Positions 11,137 through 23,466 of a stretch of 64,000 nt of DNA are shown one piece after another. Numbering within the stretch: the stretch's first letter is position 1; the number at the start of each line of letters is the position of its first letter. A program made the position numbers and the translations under genes. Source of the DNA: Chamaecrista fasciculata (taxonomy: Eukaryota; Streptophyta; Magnoliopsida; Fabales; Fabaceae); contig QANZ01004226.1 of assembly GCA_003254925.1 (NCBI GenBank), forward strand, positions 1 through 64,000. The letters run 5' to 3'. The notes beneath the pieces were generated by a model, which did no database searches, was not told the origin of the DNA, and was given only the letters and a program-made list of their open reading frames with translations.

Positions 11137-13026
11137 TATTGTGCTTAATTAATTAATTCGAATACTGGATTGATTAATTACGAGGGAGCGAGATTCAAAT
11201 CTCTGATTACGATGGTGGCGGAGGCAGCAAGAGAAGCCGCCTCGCCAAGCAGGGCTAAATGATGTACTAGTCTGAGATGAAGATGAAGATGATTATGATT
11301 ATGATTAGTTGATTACGATTAAGATGACGATGGTGAAGGAAAAATCGCTGTTCAAAAATGTGAATGAATGAATGAATGTGTGAATAGGAGAAACAAGTGG
11401 AGGCGTTAATATATGGTTCTATTAATGGAAGTTCGGCTCCATTGACATCATTCATAAGAAACAAGAGAGATTTAACGGCGGGAGAAGAAGTTGTTGCTGT
11501 TTCCATATTTCACCATCCATTTGAAACCGCCACCTTTAATTTTAGGAAATGCAAGATTGAGCAGTTAATATATACTATCTATGTAATAATATACAAATAT
11601 CTATATGCCCTCATTCCACTTCTTACACTAAATTGTAATATCTGTTTTCTCGTTGCGATTTCGTTCATCCGCTAACTTTGACACTTAATATAACAATAAT
11701 AAGTTAGTAACAATACTAGCAGCAACGGTTTCCACACCCGCCGCCTTTTCGTCTCATCCTCACTCCCACGCGGAAGTTTTTTAGTCCTCCTTCGTCAACC
11801 ATTATCTCTAACATACACATATTATTACATTGTCATGATCTAAGTGTTATATAAACTTAAATTATACCTTGATTTGATTGAGAAGGCTTTCTTCTTTCTC
11901 ACTTTTGTGAAATTAAATTTTAGATCAACATCTATATCATCAAATATATCATCTGTATTGAAGCGATATTACTGAAGAGCAAGACATTGTTAATCAAATT
12001 TGTAAATTTTATTGTTTTTTCTAATATACTTGTCTGCTTAAAAAGGGCACAACTTATATCAAGTTCCTTATATCTTTGCTATTAAATTCTCCAATTAACA
12101 TTTAACACGTGGCAAAAATTTTATATATGATCAATCATGATAGAAAGAGAATGTTAAACACCACTCTTTACATGACCAATTATTGAAGAGAGAGAATGTG
12201 TTTAAAATTTGTGATTGGAGGAACTTGATAGCTAGGATATAAGGAACTTGATATAAATTTTTTCCTTTTAAAAAATGGTTTTTATTCTCAAAATAAAAAA
12301 AATAAACTTATTGAATAACTTAATTTTTCATAATAATTTTGAAACTTTAAAAAATATATTGTTAATTTTAAAGTCCTAAAAAATATTTTATACTTTTGTC
12401 TCTTTAAATTTAAATTAATTAAATGAAAACTTACAAAAATACTTATAATTACTTATATCAACAAAGTTTTTATATCAGCAATTAGAATAGAAATGATGAA
12501 TGGACCAACTGAACTAATTTTTATTAATTATACTATAAAAACAAAGAAAGATGTCAAAAAGTTATTTTCATAGATAATATTATTTTAATTTAAAGTAAAT
12601 TCATTTAACTTTTTTTTTCCAAAAAAAAAATTCATTTAACTTTTGTTGATATATTTTTAGAATAAATTTTTATTTTTGAAATAAATTATGTCAAATAATT
12701 TTTTTCTTTTTTTTTTCAAAGTAAGTTTTTAAAAATTATTTTTAGGTATACATTTTTTTTTAAAAAAAAAATCAAACATGCCTAAATATTTCACATTGAA
12801 GTGCACCCAATTTGAGCAAGTGAAACTAATAACGAGAGATTTTTATGAAAAAAAAACACTAATAACGAGAGATTAAAAGAACCCACAAATTGTAGGGAAT
12901 TAATTAATTAATACTTAATATAGTGAGCTACAAAAAAAAATTACGAATCTCACTCTCTATCATCCATTTCCAACAAACACGGACGTGCTCTCGCTCTCCC
13001 CAAAGAAAAACAAAAATTTTCCAAAA

Positions 13027-13077
13027 ATGGAATCTGAGAGAACAAAGCAGCAAAAGCAAAACAGAAAAACAGAGTAA
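13027..13077 (+). other. Upstream open reading frame in the probable ANXUR leader
   Basis: An ATG opens a 16-codon frame rich in Lys, Gln and Glu (starts MESERTKQQ) that ends TAA at 13075-13077. It lies 341 nt before the receptor-kinase ATG. It matters only if transcription starts upstream of it, which the sequence cannot show. Confidence 0.35.
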
Positions 13078-13193
13078 AGTTGGTCTTCATTCATTCATTC
13101 ATTTTCTCATCATTCCTCGCAATACAAAAAGGAATCATAACAAAAAGCTGAGTCCTTTTCCCTCACCTGGTTTGGTCCCTCCATTCCAGGTAG

Positions 13194-13241
13194 ATGGTTG
13201 AGTCCCCAATTCCATGGCCAGTTAGTATAGCCTTTCGCTAA
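13194..13241 (+). other. Second upstream open reading frame in the probable ANXUR leader
   Basis: ATG at 13194 opens a 15-codon frame (starts MVESPIPWP) with TAA at 13239-13241. A shorter ATG-GCC-AGT-TAG overlaps it from 13214. Plant uORFs can lower translation of the main frame. No conservation can be judged from one sequence. Confidence 0.35.
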
Positions 13242-13417
13242 TCCCTCTTTTCATTCAAAACAAACACTTTCAATTTTCAAATCAAACCCTCTTAATTCAC
13301 TTTCTTTCTTGGCGTACGGGAAAATCCAAAAAAATTGAAATAAAAAGGATTTTTTCCTGTACGCCTCAATCCCCAAATCCAAAATCTGTGTTTTTTTTTT
13401 TTTTTTTCATTTCAATC

Positions 13418-16000
13418 ATGAATGGAGTTATTCCTCTCTTGCTTTCCCTTCTCTCTGTTTCCTTTCTCTCTGTCAAATCCCAAAACGCAGATTCTTCTTC
13501 TTTGGTCTTAGGATGTGGTTTGGTCGATGGTGTAAGCAAAGACCCAGATGGAAGAGAATGGAGCCCAGATCACAAATACGTCTCTGGAGGTGATTCCTCA
13601 ACATTCAAAGCCTCATTTCAAGACCCTTCTGTTTTATCTGAGGTTCCATATATGACAGCTCGAGTTTTCAAATCTGAAGCCACTTACAAATTCCCTGTTC
13701 AACCAGACAAGCGATATTGGCTAAGGCTTCACTTTTATCCCTCCGTTTATGGAAGCTTCAATCCGTCCAATTCATATTTCTCTGTCACTGCCAATGAAAT
13801 CACCCTCTTGTCTAATTTCTCTGCCTCCATTACATGTCAAGCCCTTTCTCAGGCTTACATAGACAGAGAATATTCCCTTGCTCCTCTTAACACAGACACC
13901 CTCACCCTCAAATTCAAGCCTTCTGATAAGTACAATGATGCCTTCGCTTTTGTGAATGGGATTCAGCTCATAGAAATGCCAGAATTGTTTGATTCTGCTT
14001 TGGTGGTGGGTATGGGTGACCAAACCGTGGATGCCAAATCCATGCATTCTCAGACTATGTTTAGATTGAATGTTGGAGGACAATACATATCACCAACCCA
14101 AGATTCTGGTCTTACTAGGATGTGGTACGATGATACACCTTATCTATATGGTGCATCCACTGGTGTCACCAACAATGTACCCAAGGATGTTCAAATCACA
14201 TATCAAGACACTCCTCAGTCTGTTGCTCCTCCTGCCGTATACTCTTCAGCAAGATCCATGGGCGAAAATATGGATGTGAATATGGGGTATAATCTCACAT
14301 GGATATTCCAAGTGGATCCTAATTCAATGTACCTAGCCAGGCTGCATTTTTGTGATTACGTCTATGATAAGGTTAATCAGAGAGTGTTTGATATATACTT
14401 GAACAATCAAACAGCCCAGAAGGAAATGGATGTGATTGCTGTGAGCAAAGGTAAAGGCTTGACTACTTATAAGGACTATGTGGTGTATGTGCAAGATGGT
14501 GCTAAAGCTGAAGAACTCTGGCTAGCTATTCATCCAGACCCAGACACCAAGCCTGAGTACTATGATGCGGTTTTAAATGGAATAGAGATTTTCAAGCTGA
14601 ATGACACGAACATGTCCGGACCGAATCCTCAGCCTTCGGAGATGCTTTTAAAGGAAGAGGAGGAGGCAAAGGAAAACTTTTCAAAGAATGAAGGGAATAG
14701 TCACCACAAGGCTGCCATTGGTGGGGCTGCAGGTGGTGCTGCTTTATTGACTGCAATATGCATTGTGGCTTACCAGAGAAAGAAGAGGGTCCCGGGATCA
14801 GATTCACACACAAGCTGGCTTCCAATATATGGAAACTCACATAGTGCTAGCAAATCCTCAAGCTCAGGGAAGAGCAATATAAGTAGTAACTTGACAGCAT
14901 CAGCTCAAGGCTTGTGTAGGTATTTCTCATGGCAGGAAATGAAGCATGCCACTAAGAATTTCGATGAGTCTAATGTTATTGGGGTTGGAGGGTTTGGAAA
15001 AGTGTACAAGGGTGTGATTGACAATGGGTTTAAGGTTGCCATCAAGAGGTCTAACCCACAATCAGAACAAGGTGTTAATGAGTTCCAGACTGAAATTGAG
15101 ATGCTTTCTAAGTTGAGGCACAAGCATTTGGTGTCACTGATAGGGTTCTGTGAGGAAAATGGAGAAATGTGTTTGGTGTATGATCACATGGCTAAGGGTA
15201 CCCTAAGGGAACACATATACAAAGGAAACAAGCCTCTCAATACTCTAACATGGAAGCAAAGGTTGGAAATTTGCATTGGATCTGCCAGAGGATTGCATTA
15301 TCTACACACTGGGGCTAGGTACACTATCATTCACAGAGATGTCAAAACAACCAACATTCTCTTGGATGAAAATTGGGTGGCCAAGGTTTCGGATTTCGGA
15401 TTGTCCAAGACTGGTCCAGACATGAACAATGACCACGTCAGCACAGTGGTGAAGGGTAGTTTTGGGTACTTAGATCCTGAGTACTTCAGGAGACAACAAT
15501 TGACTGAGAAGTCTGATGTTTATTCATTTGGGGTTGTCTTGTTTGAGGTTTTGTGTGCAAGGCCTGTTCTGAATCCAAGCCTTCCAAAAGAGCAAGTGAG
15601 TTTGGCGGATTGGGCTCTTCTCAACAAAAGAAGAGGGACTCTAGAAGATATCATAGACCCCAATTTGAAAGGAAAGGTGAATCCAGAAAGCTTGAAGAAA
15701 TTTGCAGATACTGCTGAGAAGTGCTTGTCAGATCATGGAGTAGATAGACCTTCCATGAATGATCTGTGTTGGAATCTTGAACTTGCTCTCACACTGCAGG
15801 AAAAGCCTGAATCTGCTGCAACAAATCGCTCTTCTGTGATTGATGAAGGAGAGTTTGAAGATGTAAGCTTGAAAAGCAATAATGACACATCAGGGCATGA
15901 CAAGAAACAAAGCATTGGAAATGAGCAAGAGATGAACCAGGATTTAGGTGATAATCCTGATGCTGTCTTCTCCCAAATTGTCAATCAAAAAGGGCGATGA
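13418..16000 (+). CDS. ANX1: ANXUR/FERONIA-clade receptor-like kinase (CrRLK1L family)
   Basis: Intronless, 860 aa from the ATG at 13418. Upstream in-frame codons exist only as a poly-Phe run from a GTG and are rejected. Residues 1-22 are a hydrophobic signal peptide. The extracellular part, to about residue 400, is the tandem malectin-like region (VPYMTARVF, LRLHFYPS, DAFAFVNGI, LTWIFQVD, LHFCDY, YYDAVLNGIEIFK). A transmembrane helix lies near residues 432-452, followed by HTSWLPIYGNS. The kinase keeps all key residues: Gly-loop GVGGFGKV (about 522), Lys543, HRD with Asp641, and DFG (659). The C-terminus FSQIVNQKGR closely matches the ANXUR ending. Arabidopsis ANX1/2 act with RALF peptides to keep pollen tubes intact. 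The clade is certain; ANXUR rather than FERONIA rests on overall similarity, length and the tail. Confidence 0.92.
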   Translation: MNGVIPLLLSLLSVSFLSVKSQNADSSSLVLGCGLVDGVSKDPDGREWSPDHKYVSGGDSSTFKASFQDPSVLSEVPYMTARVFKSEATYKFPVQPDKRYWLRLHFYPSVYGSFNPSNSYFSVTANEITLLSNFSASITCQALSQAYIDREYSLAPLNTDTLTLKFKPSDKYNDAFAFVNGIQLIEMPELFDSALVVGMGDQTVDAKSMHSQTMFRLNVGGQYISPTQDSGLTRMWYDDTPYLYGASTGVTNNVPKDVQITYQDTPQSVAPPAVYSSARSMGENMDVNMGYNLTWIFQVDPNSMYLARLHFCDYVYDKVNQRVFDIYLNNQTAQKEMDVIAVSKGKGLTTYKDYVVYVQDGAKAEELWLAIHPDPDTKPEYYDAVLNGIEIFKLNDTNMSGPNPQPSEMLLKEEEEAKENFSKNEGNSHHKAAIGGAAGGAALLTAICIVAYQRKKRVPGSDSHTSWLPIYGNSHSASKSSSSGKSNISSNLTASAQGLCRYFSWQEMKHATKNFDESNVIGVGGFGKVYKGVIDNGFKVAIKRSNPQSEQGVNEFQTEIEMLSKLRHKHLVSLIGFCEENGEMCLVYDHMAKGTLREHIYKGNKPLNTLTWKQRLEICIGSARGLHYLHTGARYTIIHRDVKTTNILLDENWVAKVSDFGLSKTGPDMNNDHVSTVVKGSFGYLDPEYFRRQQLTEKSDVYSFGVVLFEVLCARPVLNPSLPKEQVSLADWALLNKRRGTLEDIIDPNLKGKVNPESLKKFADTAEKCLSDHGVDRPSMNDLCWNLELALTLQEKPESAATNRSSVIDEGEFEDVSLKSNNDTSGHDKKQSIGNEQEMNQDLGDNPDAVFSQIVNQKGR

Positions 16001-17035
16001 ACAGAAAAAGGTGTAGGAAACAGCTTCGTTCGCTCCTCATTCATATAAAGAAATGGAATTTGAGACAGACCAATGAAAACCAGCTCAGACCTCAGAGTAT
16101 ATATAATTAATTCAATACAATATACACCAGCTGTTAACTGTCTATATATATTTATTTATTTGATATGTCCATAGCAAACTGTCTGATAAGGAGTCAGCAA
16201 AATGAAGTTCCTTTTCCCCTTATTTGCAACTCTTTATATATATCCTTGTAATTCTAAATAGAAATGACTGATATTCTTTATCGCTCGCCGAGTAAAAACT
16301 AAAAAGTACAAATATGATGGTCTCCTTCATCCCTTTTTTTTATTTGTCCATGAAATTAAACGAATACATTGAACCAGCTCGGAGACTAGTGATTCAGCCA
16401 TGACCCTTGTAATGTTTTAATTGAGCTATTCATAACTTACAATTTCTCACTAATTATGTCCAAAATTAATTTTTGATATTCTATTTTAGTTTAGATATCC
16501 CGATTTCAACCATATAAAATAAAAATATCACGGCGCACGCAATTAAAAAGAAAAAAGTAATTAAAGAGATATTATATTATATATATGCATATATTAAAGA
16601 TATCCAAACTCTACAATTCTGGAACAACCCAGTTTAAGCAAACTGTCCAACATTGATGTTATCATGTAATAATAGCAATCCAATCCAGCTCCTTTAAACT
16701 TCTAGGTCTAAAGACAAACCCACACTGGAAACTAGTTCAGATAATACTAATATCCAGAATACTCATATAATACTCTTCACTAACCAAATGCCGGGGTAGT
16801 TATGGTAATATCACATTCAGTACATATTAGACGATAACTCTATCTTTATATATAACATGATGTGTACCAATATAACTTACAAAACAAAACATATACAATT
16901 CAATCAACACAAACAACTTAATAAGTCAGTCCGGATGAAAAGAAAATAGGACCATCTCTTGGGCAAATAAGGAAAAATAAGGGAAATAGAAGGCTATTTT
17001 CCTCTCAACTGGGAGGTCAGTAAAATCTTCAAAGC
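16001..17035. other. 3' flank between convergent genes
   Basis: This AT-rich interval is tail-to-tail between the ANXUR gene and the WVD2-like gene. It should contain both 3' untranslated regions. No gene, repeat family or structured element was seen. Confidence 0.6.
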
Positions 17036-19382
17036 TCATGACTGGACTGATATGTCTGCATTGGTCTGCTGGGCCATTTTAGGAGGAGCTGATTTTGTTT
17101 CCTTATCCAGTTTCGATCGCTCTTTGGTTTTGCAGGTGCTGTTGCTGTTACGCCCATGAATCTGGTCCTTAGATTTTGGAGTGACAGGGCTGTGAGATCC
17201 CCCGTTATGACAGCCAAAGCTGTGACGTTGTGATCGTGTACAAACTTCTGGTGATGAGCTGACAGCATCACCAGAACTCTTTCTCCTTGATAACTTTGGT
17301 GACTTGGGCCGTGTCAGTGGCAGCTGTCATCATAGGAATGAGGAAATAGGATGACATCTTTAAACTCAGATAAAACTACCCCAGAAAACTCAGGAAGAGA
17401 CTCATGGAAAAGAGGAAATAATACCTTCTTCAGTTCAGTCTTAGGGGGTGGTCCCTCATAGTAGAAACTTGGCACTGGATTTGCTTTGATTACCAAGTTC
17501 TTTCTCAACTGCTTGATAGCTGCTTCTTCCTCTTCCTATAAGCGTTTTAATTGAATAAACAGTAAAAAGTTGTTTATCAGTTTAATTTGTGAAATTCAAC
17601 ATGGGAGGAGAAACAAAAAACAAGGCACCCGGGCATACCACTAGGCAGGCTTTAAGTTAAGGTGATTAAATGTTTTGGGGACCAGAGCAGACAAAAAAAA
17701 CAATATATGGGTTTGCACTGTGCTTTCTATGCAGCAAGCAATGGTAACAGAAAGTTCACTCTACCTTGAGCCTTGCTTTGTATTGGCTTTGCTCTTCTTC
17801 AAGGGCCCGATGTTTCTCCTCTAACTTCTGATAAAACTGAAATGATAAATCAAAGTCACAATAAGAACTAAACAAAGGCTTAACCCACCTCTTGGATTCA
17901 ATTAGTAAAACCAACTTAGAAATTAGTACCGCTCAGAAAAAAAAGCATATCAGAATTAGTTGTTCAGCAAAAACAATACCTCTCTCCGTTTCTCTGCACG
18001 CTTTGAACATCTAAATGTTGGGGCTGAACCTACAGTTACCCTATATCTAGCTGTGAGAGCAGATGCAGCACTAATTTGTGTGGTTAAAGAAACAAATGGC
18101 AAAATAATTGTCGTAGTATGAAAACATGAGTCAAATGAAGCTATATTTGTAGGAATCTTATAGTTGTGATTAAAATTCATGACAAACAAATACTGGTGCT
18201 TCTTAGGTGTTTCAAATGTATGAAAAACTCTTCCATGTTAGGATAATAACCATCAGAATGTTTAAGAGTTAGAAGGATACGAGGAAGCAAGGGACCAATT
18301 ATCCTCATCATCATGGTGCTTCTTATCATCAGGTTGAAATGACTTCCTTCTTGAAAAAGGTGAGTTTGGCTGAAAAGATTAGAAAAGATTTTGCACGTCA
18401 GTAATCTCACTCAGCACAGATGCATACATAAGAGAGATATGCAAATCACTCAGTTTAAACCATATGAACAGGCCAAAAAGAATTTATGCAAATTAGCAAT
18501 ATTTCCAGGCATCCCATTCTATGGGTGGCAGATAGTTGGCTGTTTTTTCTCGGTCAAGCACTGTTTCAAGGATCCCTTTCAAGAAATTCAGTCTGTATTT
18601 GGTTGCTCATTTCTACAGATGTACTTAAAGGCTTATATATTTATCTCAATTTGAAATTTAAAAGGACGTTCTATAGCAGAATAACTGATTTAAATGGTGA
18701 CAAGAGGTAAATAAATCTCCAGGCTATACACGCTGGGTCCATTGTGACTACAAACAAAGGAACAAGTCAATCCGATGAGGAGAGAGGGGAATATTAGCAA
18801 CTCAATCTTCACTATAGTAAAAATTCATTTCATAATTAAATTTCAAATAGTGATGGTATAGCATTAAGAAAGTTCATTGAACATTTCAGTTACCTGTGAA
18901 TACTTTGCTGAACTTGGTGAGTACATATTATTAGCGTTTGGTGATAAGTTCACACCAGTTGCAACAGCTTCAGTACCAACAGTCTGAGTGTAAGAGCCAT
19001 TCTTTCCAGCAGCAGGAATAGATGGCTGTGAAACAGAGTGACTTGTATGTTCTATTTTTGCAGCTGAAGATATTGTATCAGGTAAGCTTAACTTTATATT
19101 ATCACCCATCTCCTGGGCTTCGGGTTTGTCATTCTTCTCCTCAGGCAAGTGAGCGAAATGGTTTGTGCTTTTAGCACTCAAAACATCCTTCTTCTCATGA
19201 CTTTCCTCAACAAAAGCATTGATTTCAGTACATTCCATCACCTCATGATCCTTTGCTTCACCATTAACTGCTGCAATTCTGGGAGAAACGTGTACTTTAT
19301 CGTTGGAACCACCATTTGAAGCCACTGTGGTGCGATTTGGCCTCTTGTCCACAACATGTATGCCGGTAACTTCCCTCCCCAT
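17036..19382 (-). CDS. WVD2-like (WDL) microtubule-associated protein, TPX2 family
   Basis: Minus-strand coding exons in order: 19382-18894, 18369-18281, 18070-17980, 17836-17765, 17535-17425, 17323-17036. These total 1140 nt, 379 aa, all GT/AG and in frame. The N-terminus is [16 protein letters not shown]. The middle is acidic and Ser-rich, then [18 protein letters not shown]. The conserved TPX2/KLEEK region covers about residues 205-284: [61 protein letters not shown] basic tail [15 protein letters not shown] follows. The family binds and bundles cortical microtubules and affects organ twisting. The ATG is chosen because MGREV is conserved; the longer open frame upstream reads through a splice acceptor 4 nt before it. 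Which WDL member this is remains open. Confidence 0.9.
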
Positions 19383-20530
19383 GACACTGCATGATGCAAG
19401 TTTCAGAGTAAGCAACAAAAAATATGTGGTTGCTGTTGTCCTGAGGGGACAATGTTTAAACATGTTTGTCTGGGTTTGAACAACAGGACGAGAACATTAA
19501 AAGAAAGCCTGCTGTTTAAGCTCAAAATATTACAATGTTAACATCAATCTTTTAAGAGAAAAAAAAAATACAAGTCAGCAATGCCAGAACTACAACAGAG
19601 AACCTAGGTCAGAGGTTGCAAACTAATTAGAAAAAAAAATGACAAAAAGGAGATGAAGATTAAAACACAAAACCTCTGACGGATGGATGGAGGAATAAAA
19701 TTGAAATAAATTCCCCTGCCCAGAAAGGAAACTCAATTGAAAAGGAAAATGCTGTTCTAGCAGAATCGTTGTTTAAAATAACAGGTATATCTGTATGATT
19801 CCGTAACTTCACAGTAACAAACCGATGATCAATTCATCAATCAACCACCCTTAACCATTCAAACAATCCTTTGAGCTGAGGTTCATAACAACAACCTTTT
19901 CTCCTAGCGAAGGATGACAGGCCAAGATTTCAACCAACGAACAATCAAATGAAAATAAAGAACGCAAAAACTATCAAATGCAAAAGCCTCGCTTAAAACC
20001 GGATATGCATTTTTCAAGCGAAAACAGCAGTTCATACATATTAGACGGGTCAGTCGGTGAATTGGACACAAATGAAAGAAGATGAGGTACAGATAACGCT
20101 AAAAATCTTACCCTGGACCAGGAGCTTAGAAGACTGATATGGAAAGGAAAAGTAATAAAATATAAAAGATCAAAAAACGGAAATAGCTCCTTTCTGTTTA
20201 GAGCCTAAGGTAGTGAAAAACACACACGGCGACGGAGAGAAACAAGCTTAGGAGAGTGAGGAAGAGAGAGAAAGATCCCGAAAGCAGCACATTCACCGCG
20301 CTTAAATCATAGCAGCAGCAACAGCAGTAACAACAACATCATCAGAAAGCAGATCAACACCTACATTGCAAAGATTGAAAAAATCAAAGACGTAATAAGC
20401 TAGAAACGAACCAGAATCAGCCGAGAAAGTGAAGATTTCGGCGACGATCTGGCAAGATCTCGAGGCCTTCCTCCTCCTCCTCTCTCTCTCTCTTCTCTTT
20501 CTCTCTCTCTCTCTGTGCTTCAGTACGTGC
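19383..20530 (-). other. 5' leader and leader intron of the WVD2-like gene
   Basis: Directly before the ATG the minus strand reads GCATCATGCAG then TGTC-ATG, a good acceptor. At about 20112 the minus strand has AGG followed by GTAAGATTTTT, a good donor. I infer a non-coding exon upstream of about 20112 and an intron of about 725 bp. The distal leader contains a (GA)n-rich stretch on the minus strand (20465-20515), common in plant leaders. Confidence 0.5.
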
Positions 20531-20565
20531 ACAATAGAAACAAATAAAAAATTTGTGTATGATAT

Positions 20566-20640
20566 TGGTTTTCTTGAGGGAGGTTCACAAAAAAAAAAAA
20601 AAAAANTCTTGAGGGAGGTTAAAAAAAAAAAAAAAAAAAA
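20566..20640. repeat. Short duplication with poly-A around an N
   Basis: TCTTGAGGGAGGTT followed by a long A run occurs twice, at about 20572-20605 and 20607-20640, with the N at 20606 exactly between. It looks like the same sequence read from both sides of a poly-A gap. Confidence 0.7.
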
Positions 20641-21552
20641 CTGTTTTCTATTTTTTTTCCTTTTTGTTGAATAGAAATAATTAATTTCCGTGAGTATTCC
20701 TTGGTTGGCTTTATGGTTATATATAGATAATAGAAGCTGGGTTTTACTGGACTTTGACGGCGATTTTTCACTTTCTTTCTGGAAACGGCGGTTTTAGTTG
20801 TCAAACTTGAAGAATTGACGGTGATAACGGACAGTGAAATTTGAACAGACCGACGTTAACGTCCGATGCAAATTTTTCTGACCCAATCGCAAATTAGAAG
20901 AAACAGAAATGGACAAACAGTATTCACAGAGATAAGGCTTGCAGTTGCAAGTTCACTCCAGCTTGCAGGCATGGTTATGAAAATATTAAAAAAAGGTAAC
21001 AAAATCCATTATCCATTATCCGGATTAATTGTGTGTTTTCAATATTAATCCCTTCTTTCCATTTCTATTTCAAACATTAATTTCTTATAAAATTAATTTA
21101 TGATTTTTAATTTAAGTTATTTTTTGAGAAAGTCTGTAATTTGTGAATGTCTAATCATGTGATTTTATTTGTTATGTTTATTTGGTAAATTTGTACAAAT
21201 GTCTCACGTGGTTGCATTTTCAATGCTCTGGTCAATGGAGAATATATAGGTGAATAAGGGTTGATAATGCAAGAATAGGTATATGCCTATATAGGAGGCG
21301 AGAATGTTTGCAATATAATTTGAGATTTCAATAACAAGTGACATGACATTTATCTCAATGTTAATCATCAGCGAAACTTTAGCTAATCGTGTAAAGAGAT
21401 CATTTTTATGATTAATTATAGTAATAAAAATAATTAAGATCATTAAGATCAAAAAATAAATTGTTAAAAATATATATTTTATTTTATTTATTCCATCCTC
21501 ACTTTATTGTATTCTCTTAGTTAGGAAGGATGGATACTTTAGTTTAAGGGTG

Positions 21553-21845
21553 TGTCGCTGTGTCAGACAGGTGTTAGTGTCCGACACCCGTATTATGCGG
21601 ACAGGACACATATTCATAAATTTTAGAATATAAATCAAACTTTTATAATTTTAACATAACAAACAAAATAGAATAATAATAAATATGACATATATTATGA
21701 ATAAAAATTGTTATTTTCAAAATTTTCATTAAAAATTATGAATATTTAATTATTTATATATAAATATATGTCGTGTCGCGTAATTTTAAAAGTTAAGCGT
21801 GTCTGTGTCGTGTCCCTATCCGTATCGGTGTCTATGCATCCTAGT
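21553..21845. repeat. GTGTCCGACAC-rich interspersed repeat (copy 1)
   Basis: The left part contains GTGTCGCTGTGTC and GTGTCCGACACCCGTATTA, followed by ACACATATTCATAAATTTTA. The AT-rich middle contains GACATATATTATGAATAAAA. The right end has GTGTCTGTGTCGTGTCC. The same order of blocks recurs at 29998-30297. The ends are imperfect inverted repeats, suggesting a non-autonomous DNA transposon. Confidence 0.65.
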
Positions 21846-22583
21846 CCCTTGGTCTCTCGTCTAATTAAAAACGTTAAAAAAGTGTTACAAAATTTTTTTT
21901 TTATGACATTATCTTACAAATATTTCAACATTTTTTCATTGTAATAAAATCTTAGAACACGGTTGATATTTTTTGACAACATCAACAGATTTCTTTAGAA
22001 AAAAAAAAACTCGTTGCTTCTTTATGGGTAGAAAAGCCTACCAAAAGAATACCTTGTTAGTTAGTTAAAGGAGCAAAGTTGAAGATGAAGTAACCACACT
22101 TTAGAAAGTGTCTGGTAATATTTAGCCAAGTAGCTTGCCCATTCCTATGGCGTATTGAGGAAGACGAGATTCTTTAAAAGTTAGTTAAAAATAAGAGAAT
22201 ATGAAAGTTCGACAATAATGCATTTAACTTCAAATTCAAGATATAATGACATGGGAAGTTTCTGTACAGACAAATTTGTAATAGGATGAGTTGCACTTAT
22301 CAAATCATGATTTGAAATAATTAGATTCTCTTTTTCTTTTTCCTTTTTATTTTTTATTTTTTGGGATATAGAAACCAATCGCTACGAAAATTCAGTGGAC
22401 CCAAGACGTGGGCTTGGATGGCGAAAATTTCAGTATCTAACGGCGTCATTAGACGGCGATGTTTAGTGATAATTAAATGAAAGGGGTGTCATCTCATGCG
22501 TCACAAGAAGGTGGGCCAAATGTCTAATTCAGTAATTGTCAATAAAATATTTACACAAAAAAATGACATTTAATATTTTTTTT

Positions 22584-22752
22584 ACACTAAAAAGTTAAAA
22601 TTCTCCAAACTCATGTTATTATTTAAATGGTCTGTTCTCTTTTTTTTTACACTAAAAAGTTAAAGTTCTCCAAACTCATGTTATTATTTAAATGATCCAA
22701 CATTAATTACTATTTGAACTCGTGTTATTATTTAAATGGTCTGTTCTCTTCA
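22584..22752. repeat. 65-bp tandem duplication
   Basis: ACACTAAAAAGTTAAAATTC and the following CATGTTATTATTTAAATGG block occur at 22584-22648 and again at 22649-22713 with few changes. A third partial copy, keeping GTTATTATTTAAATGGTCTG, follows to 22752. This is a local tandem array, non-coding. Confidence 0.7.
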
Positions 22753-23466
22753 TTCATGTATATATTAATATAAATTAAATGATGCATTTAATTATTATTT
22801 TCTTAATTTAATAATATTTTTTATTTATGTTATAAATAATTAAATTCATTATTAATTGATTAGTTAATATTTCTAACAGATTGACCGGATTTTTTTTTAT
22901 CTAAAAATAGGATCCTTCTCATATTGCAGAGCAATACTCTGAATTAAGTAGGCTAATTTTATTTCCATCCTAAAAACTCTCATTTATATGTATTTTAAAT
23001 ATTGAGTTTTATAATTTTATCTTGCAAGTATTAAATTAAAAACTCGGATATTTGACTAATTAATTAAATTAATAATTAACTTGAGTGTGATGGTGTGTTG
23101 TGATTATGTGCTTACTTGTAAACTTAATTATTGGATACTATGAGGTAGGCGTTGCAGACGTGTCACTGTGACCCACGTCTTATGAAAATTGCTAATTTGT
23201 AGGAGGCATATAACCCTACTACGGGCTTTGCGTGCCTTAACGGGCATGCAAATATGTATGTAAAATAAATAAGGGATTAAATTGTTAACTTAGTAAAGAA
23301 AGAGAAACCAAATAGTAAATTTTCTCTTATTTTTAATTTCATAGACTAGTTTTAAACATGGACGACCAGAAAGGGGTGGAGCCATATAATATAAGATTAG
23401 CGCTTTGCATACCTAACGGACATGTAAATATTATGGATCAAAATGAAATTTATAGTAAACATTATG

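Larger units (their letters stand above)
11137..13417. other. Divergent intergenic region and ANXUR leader
   Basis: This interval separates the DUF1685 start (-) from the ANXUR start (+), so both promoters should lie here. Positions 11153-11560 look like leader and proximal promoter of the DUF1685 gene. From 11,800 to 12,900 the DNA is very AT-rich with no gene. From about 12,930 to 13,417 it looks like a transcribed leader (C/A-rich, poly-T just before the ATG) and contains short upstream reading frames. Confidence 0.5.

Noticed and set aside
13388-13417. N-terminal poly-Phe extension of the receptor kinase from a GTG
   Set aside because: Not a plausible plant start. The ATG at 13418 gives a proper signal peptide.
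20302-20532. Arg/Glu-rich minus-strand frame
   Set aside because: Translation of the GA-rich leader of the WVD2-like gene.
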